Source: a bacterium (GTDB taxonomy: Bacteria > Latescibacterota > UBA2968 > GCA-2709665). Taken from it: a DNA stretch of 9,586 nucleotides. The notes under the pieces were generated by a model. That model saw nothing but the letters and a program-made list of their open reading frames with translations, had not been told where the DNA came from and did no database searches. Numbering within the stretch: the stretch's first letter is position 1; each line of letters begins with the position of its first letter. The position numbers and the translations under genes were made by a program. Positions 6,702 to 9,586 of this stretch are shown one piece after another. Location of the stretch: the NCBI GenBank assembly GCA_027619145.1, contig JAQCGA010000110.1, forward strand, positions 1-9,586, read 5' to 3'.

Positions 6702-8087
6702 ATGGAACTCGCAGAATCGGAAGTGCTTGAAGACTGTAGATCGTTTGAGAAACCCCCTGTTGCGCCTTCGGCGCTAGAACACCGAACTCTGCGCCAGGAT
6801 GCGTTCTGGACGTCGATTCCGGTGTATAAGAATTTGGATGCGGAAACGTTTCATTCGCATCAGTTCCAGACGCGCAATTCAATTACGAGCTTGAAAAAAC
6901 TTCAAGATGCGCTGGGAGATCTGGTACCTGCTTCGTTTTATGAGGATGTGCGGGACGGTCTTCGCCGTGCACCTATGAGTATTCGTATTTCTCCGTATAT
7001 TCTGAGTCTGGTAGACTGGAGCGATCCGTATCATGATCCTCTGCGGGCTCAGTTTTTGCCCGTGGGGTCGCATCACTTGCCCGACCACCCGGAACTGCAC
7101 CTGGATTCTTTGAATGAGCAGGGCGATTCACCCGTGCCAGGGTTGACACACCGCTACCCGGATCGGGCGTTGTTTCTCACGCTGGATACCTGCCCGGTGT
7201 ACTGTCGATTCTGTACACGTAGTTATGCCGTGGGTCAAGATACGGAAGATGTGGAGAAGTTACACGTAACCGCCAATCGAGGTCGCTGGGAACAGGCGTT
7301 CGAGTACATCCGGTCTCGGCCTGAGCTGGAAGATATTGTGGTGAGTGGTGGAGATGTGTACAATTTGAAAGCGGATCAGCTTCGGTACATAGGAGAGACA
7401 TTGCTGGAGATTGATCATATCCGCCGATTTCGTTTTGCCACAAAAGGGCCTGCGGTTATGCCGCAGAAGCTGTTGACGGATCCGGCCTGGGTAGATGCGT
7501 TGACCGGTGTGGTCGAAAAGGGCCGCAAGATGCACAAAGAGGTGGCTGTACATACCCATTTTAACCATCCGAACGAGATTACCGGGATTACGCAGGAGGC
7601 CCTGAACGGGCTGATGGAACGCGGAATCACGGTGCGCAACCAGGCGGTGTTGCAGCGGGGTGTGAATGACGATTCGGAGACGATGAAGCTGCTGGTGAAA
7701 CGGTTGAGTTATGTGAATGTACAGCCGTATTACGTTTTCTTTCACGATCTGGTACAGGGCGTGGAAGATTTGCGGACGACGCTGCATGCAGGATTAAAAA
7801 TTGAGAAGGAACTGCGTGGGGTTACGGCAGGTTTTAATACGCCTACCTTTATTGTAGATACGCTCGGCGGTGGCGGGAAGCGCGATGCCCATTCTTTTGA
7901 AGTGTATAACCGGGAAACGGGCATTGCTGTATTTACCAGTCCGACGGTTCGGCCGGGGTTGTATTATTTTTATTTTGATCCAATTGATTGCTTGGATCCA
8001 GATACACAAGCCAGGTGGCAGGAGCCAGAACAGCGCCGAGAAATGATGGATGACGCTCTCTTGATGGCACGCCAGCAGGCCGATTGA
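6702..8087 (+). CDS. KamA-family radical SAM aminomutase (lysine 2,3-aminomutase-like)
   Basis: KamA-type enzymes use a [4Fe-4S] cluster, S-adenosylmethionine and pyridoxal phosphate to move an amino group from carbon 2 to 3. Counting from this ATG (461 residues), CPVYCRFC at 164-171 is the CX3CX2C cluster motif. GGGGK ends at Lys393, the expected PLP-binding lysine. Asp349 (HDLVQG) and Asp386 (FIVDTLGGGGK) match the two aspartates that hold the substrate side-chain amine in clostridial lysine aminomutase, and differ from the substitutions described for glutamate aminomutases. The C-terminal cysteines that bind zinc in the clostridial enzyme are absent. The start is uncertain: ATG 6702 has AGG six bases upstream, but in-frame GTG 6651 directly after the arsR stop and TTG 6618 are possible. 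Neighbours give no lysine fermentation, beta-lysine acetyltransferase or elongation factor P gene, so substrate and pathway are open. It is probably cotranscribed with the ArsR gene. Confidence 0.87.
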   Translation: MELAESEVLEDCRSFEKPPVAPSALEHRTLRQDAFWTSIPVYKNLDAETFHSHQFQTRNSITSLKKLQDALGDLVPASFYEDVRDGLRRAPMSIRISPYILSLVDWSDPYHDPLRAQFLPVGSHHLPDHPELHLDSLNEQGDSPVPGLTHRYPDRALFLTLDTCPVYCRFCTRSYAVGQDTEDVEKLHVTANRGRWEQAFEYIRSRPELEDIVVSGGDVYNLKADQLRYIGETLLEIDHIRRFRFATKGPAVMPQKLLTDPAWVDALTGVVEKGRKMHKEVAVHTHFNHPNEITGITQEALNGLMERGITVRNQAVLQRGVNDDSETMKLLVKRLSYVNVQPYYVFFHDLVQGVEDLRTTLHAGLKIEKELRGVTAGFNTPTFIVDTLGGGGKRDAHSFEVYNRETGIAVFTSPTVRPGLYYFYFDPIDCLDPDTQARWQEPEQRREMMDDALLMARQQAD

Positions 8088-8095
8088 AGTTGTTT

Positions 8096-8144
8096 GAAAA
8101 ATAAAAAAGGTGTTCCCTATTGGGGAACACCTTTTTTATTTTTC
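8096..8144. terminator. Bidirectional Rho-independent terminator with 22-bp perfect stem
   Basis: The left arm (8096-8117) and right arm (8123-8144) are perfect reverse complements around the loop TATTG. The GC-rich centre GGTGTTCCC is flanked by A runs on the left and T runs on the right, so it can stop transcription in both directions. It lies 8 bases after the stop of the radical SAM gene and contains the stop codon (8136-8138) and the last two codons of the convergent deoxyribosyltransferase-like gene. Confidence 0.92.
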
Positions 8145-8612
8145 AGGGGACTCGTCGCTCAACCAGCGGGCCAGGGCTTTGTTCGGGTTGGAGATTTCAT
8201 GGAGGGACGTGTAGTAATGATCTTCCCACCCGGTTTCTGGCAATCCGGTGAAGAGCATCAAGTTCAGGGGATAGTCTTCTGAGTCTGTGCAACGCCGGAA
8301 GTCGTCACGGAAGAGAAAGGTTTTTTTGCCCAGGGCAATGGCCGCGCCCAGTTCGACCATGACGCCTTCGTCGGGAGGGGTTCCGTTGACTATGGCGAAG
8401 ATGGCGTCGGATTCCACAACGTCTTTCAGATCCGCCTGTCCTACGCGGTAGGCCCAGCCTTTTTGTGAGAAGTCAATCTGGTTGTTCCTCGCAAAAGGTT
8501 CCCATACTTCAGCGCCGAGCAATTCCAGGAGGCGAACAAATTCTGGTAGCAAACGCTCTTTCTGCTGCTCAGAGAATCCATATGGGCTGGCAAGATAAAT
8601 TGTTTTTTTCAT
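8136..8612 (-). CDS. Nucleoside 2-deoxyribosyltransferase family protein
   Basis: The 158-residue cytoplasmic protein has the layout of this family: IYLASPYGF at 5-13, a central VVESDAIFAIVNGT (65-78), then PDEGVMVELGAAIALGKK (80-97). Glu87, six residues after Asp81, matches the nucleophile and spacing of the Lactobacillus enzyme (Asp92/Glu98). Characterised members exchange bases between 2'-deoxyribonucleosides or hydrolyse nucleoside and nucleotide N-glycosidic bonds; the substrate here cannot be told. The length is normal for the family. The ATG at 8610-8612 overlaps the TGA of the upstream phosphodiesterase gene as ATGA, and no separate strong Shine-Dalgarno site is evident, so translation is probably coupled. 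The last two codons and stop lie within the terminator stem. Confidence is good for the family, low for the exact reaction. Confidence 0.83.
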   Translation of the reverse strand: MKKTIYLASPYGFSEQQKERLLPEFVRLLELLGAEVWEPFARNNQIDFSQKGWAYRVGQADLKDVVESDAIFAIVNGTPPDEGVMVELGAAIALGKKTFLFRDDFRRCTDSEDYPLNLMLFTGLPETGWEDHYYTSLHEISNPNKALARWLSDESPEK

Positions 8613-9343
8613 ATGAGGATATCCAGTAGCCGTTTGGGGAAATTGGTATAGATAGCGTTTACACCCAAGTCGATCATCTGGCGCATGGTTTCCGGATCGT
8701 CTACCGTCCAGGCCCAGACCGAGAGGGCTTTGAGGCGGGCAAGGTGAAGCAACTCCGGGGTAATGTGCCGGTAGTTCATGTTGAGCGGGGTGAGGCCGTT
8801 CTGTACGGCCTGACGAATATAGGCGTGGTAAAATGGGAGGGGATCAGGTTGTTTTGCAAGGGTTTCCATTTCTGCGTCCATGTTGAGGCCCACAGCCAGG
8901 TTGGGGTCGTAGGCATGAACCTGTGAGGCGTTGCACCCGCAGATGAGGTCCTGTTCGTCCATGCCGGCCGTTTGGATGCAGGAGACAATGTCTGGAATGA
9001 TGTCGAAGGTCTTCAGGTCTATGGCAAGGTTCACACGATCTCTGGCGAGGGTGAGTACTTCGGGCAGGCTGAGCATGTGTTGGCCCGTAAATTTTTCATC
9101 TTTCCACGCACCAATGTCAAGCTGCTGGGCTTCTTCCCAGGTCACGTCGTGGATTGAGGTCTGAAGGCCGGTGTATTTCTCCAGGCTCGGGCCGTGGAAG
9201 ATGACAGGGATTCCATCTCGGGTACGGTTGACGTCCAGTTCAACGAGGTCTACGCCCAGTTCAATTGCCAGCTCAAAAGCGATTTGGGTGTTTTCTGGGG
9301 CGTTCGCAACGTCTCCTCGGTGTGCAATGACAAGTGGTTTCAC
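8609..9343 (-). CDS. Glycerophosphodiester phosphodiesterase family protein
   Basis: The 244-residue protein begins directly with the catalytic core and has no signal peptide, so it is probably cytoplasmic. HRGD (8-11), PENT (16-19), VELDVNRTRDG (34-44) and IFH (48-50) give the expected catalytic His8 and His50 and metal ligands Glu17, Glu35 and Asp37. The second acidic metal site, usually IEIK, is IDLK with Asp109 replacing glutamate, and the usual HD after the second histidine is HG. The C-terminal VWAWTVDDPETMRQMIDLGVN closes the TIM barrel as in the family. Known members hydrolyse glycerophosphodiesters to glycerol 3-phosphate and an alcohol. The start is GTG at 9341-9343 with AGGAAGG five bases upstream, which places the core at residue 3 as in other cytoplasmic members. 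It is first in a two-gene unit with the deoxyribosyltransferase-like gene. I did not find a convincing promoter. Substrate may differ from classic GlpQ/UgpQ. Confidence 0.9.
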   Translation of the reverse strand: MKPLVIAHRGDVANAPENTQIAFELAIELGVDLVELDVNRTRDGIPVIFHGPSLEKYTGLQTSIHDVTWEEAQQLDIGAWKDEKFTGQHMLSLPEVLTLARDRVNLAIDLKTFDIIPDIVSCIQTAGMDEQDLICGCNASQVHAYDPNLAVGLNMDAEMETLAKQPDPLPFYHAYIRQAVQNGLTPLNMNYRHITPELLHLARLKALSVWAWTVDDPETMRQMIDLGVNAIYTNFPKRLLDILI

Positions 9344-9467
9344 GGGGGCCTTCCTGCGATACAGGGTGTAAGAACACAGGGATTGGATCTGTAGCGTACT
9401 ATTTTTTTATGGAGAAAATCCATTTTTTCTTTCAGGCCCACACGTGCCTGGTGGCTTGAATTGGGCT

Positions 9468-9495
9468 TTGCCAAACTTTCGTTCTGCATTATCAT
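9468..9495 (+). promoter_or_regulatory. Candidate promoter for the gene starting at 9558
   Basis: TTGCCA (9468-9473) and TATCAT (9490-9495) are 16 bases apart, the same -10 sequence and spacing as at the ArsR promoter. Transcription would start near 9502. The rest of 9344-9557 shows no RNA gene or convincing coding frame. Confidence 0.4.
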
Positions 9496-9557
9496 GTGAT
9501 ATCTCAGCCGGCGAGGGCCGGGTGTATTCCATTTCTTGATTTTCATGAGGTTCACGC

Positions 9558-9586
9558 ATGTTGTTACGAATCAAAGTACGGATGTG
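9558..9586 (+). CDS. Start of an unidentified gene running off the right edge
   Basis: An ATG at 9558 follows the Shine-Dalgarno-like TGAGG (9546-9550) with a 7-base gap, and a plausible promoter lies about 60 bases upstream. Only nine codons are visible (MLLRIKVRM), too few to recognise a family. It would be divergent from the phosphodiesterase gene. The call rests on the initiation signals alone. Confidence 0.4.

Noticed and set aside
9410..9430. Small inverted repeat ATGGA/TCCAT followed by T-rich sequence
   Set aside because: A five-base AT-rich stem is too weak to call a terminator, and no plus-strand gene ends upstream of it.
9340..9555. 71-residue open frame on the minus strand upstream of the phosphodiesterase, ending in a GTGA overlap with its start
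   Set aside because: The overlap is suggestive, but there is no ribosome site at its GTG start, the sequence has no recognisable features, and it would cover the promoter region of both flanking genes.

Overview
The window is bacterial chromosomal DNA with dense, intron-free genes, Shine-Dalgarno sites, stop/start overlaps and Rho-independent terminators. Base composition looks close to balanced. The gene set (a divergent NFACT/RqcH protein, a ClpX-like ATPase without zinc finger, MurQ, a UPF0182 membrane protein, a KamA-family radical SAM enzyme) does not fix a phylum. It would suit an environmental or candidate-phylum bacterium, but that is only an impression. I see no transposase, phage gene, CRISPR array, tRNA or rRNA.

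Layout. Bases 1-693 (minus) are the N-terminal 231 residues of an NFACT/RqcH-family ribosome quality control protein that runs off the left edge. It is divergent from 863-2392 (plus), a 509-residue ClpX-like AAA+ unfoldase with a good sigma70-type promoter at 761-789. The unfoldase gene converges with an operon on the minus strand: a UPF0182 membrane protein (3328-6102) followed by murQ (2400-3338), overlapping by 11 bases. The unfoldase terminator lies inside the 3' end of murQ.

An intergenic region at 6103-6340 carries promoter-like elements in both directions and two palindromes. It leads on the plus strand to an ArsR-family repressor (6341-6649) with an unusual CxxCxxC motif in its wing, then directly to a KamA-family radical SAM aminomutase (about 6702-8087). 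That pair ends at a 22-bp perfect stem terminator shared with the convergent minus-strand pair: a glycerophosphodiester phosphodiesterase (8609-9343) followed by a nucleoside 2-deoxyribosyltransferase-family protein (8136-8612), joined by an ATGA overlap. A plus-strand gene probably begins at 9558 and leaves the window.

Possible connections. RqcH-type proteins tag stalled nascent chains with alanine tails that ClpXP degrades in Bacillus subtilis, so a divergent NFACT/ClpX-like pair could be a local protein quality control module. UPF0182-MurQ couples an uncharacterised envelope protein to cell-wall sugar recycling. ArsR-KamA looks like an autoregulated, possibly metal- or redox-responsive radical enzyme cassette. 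These links are inferences from gene order. The strongest unusual signals read directly from sequence are the duplicated C-terminal domain of the ClpX-like protein and the tri-cysteine wing of the ArsR protein.
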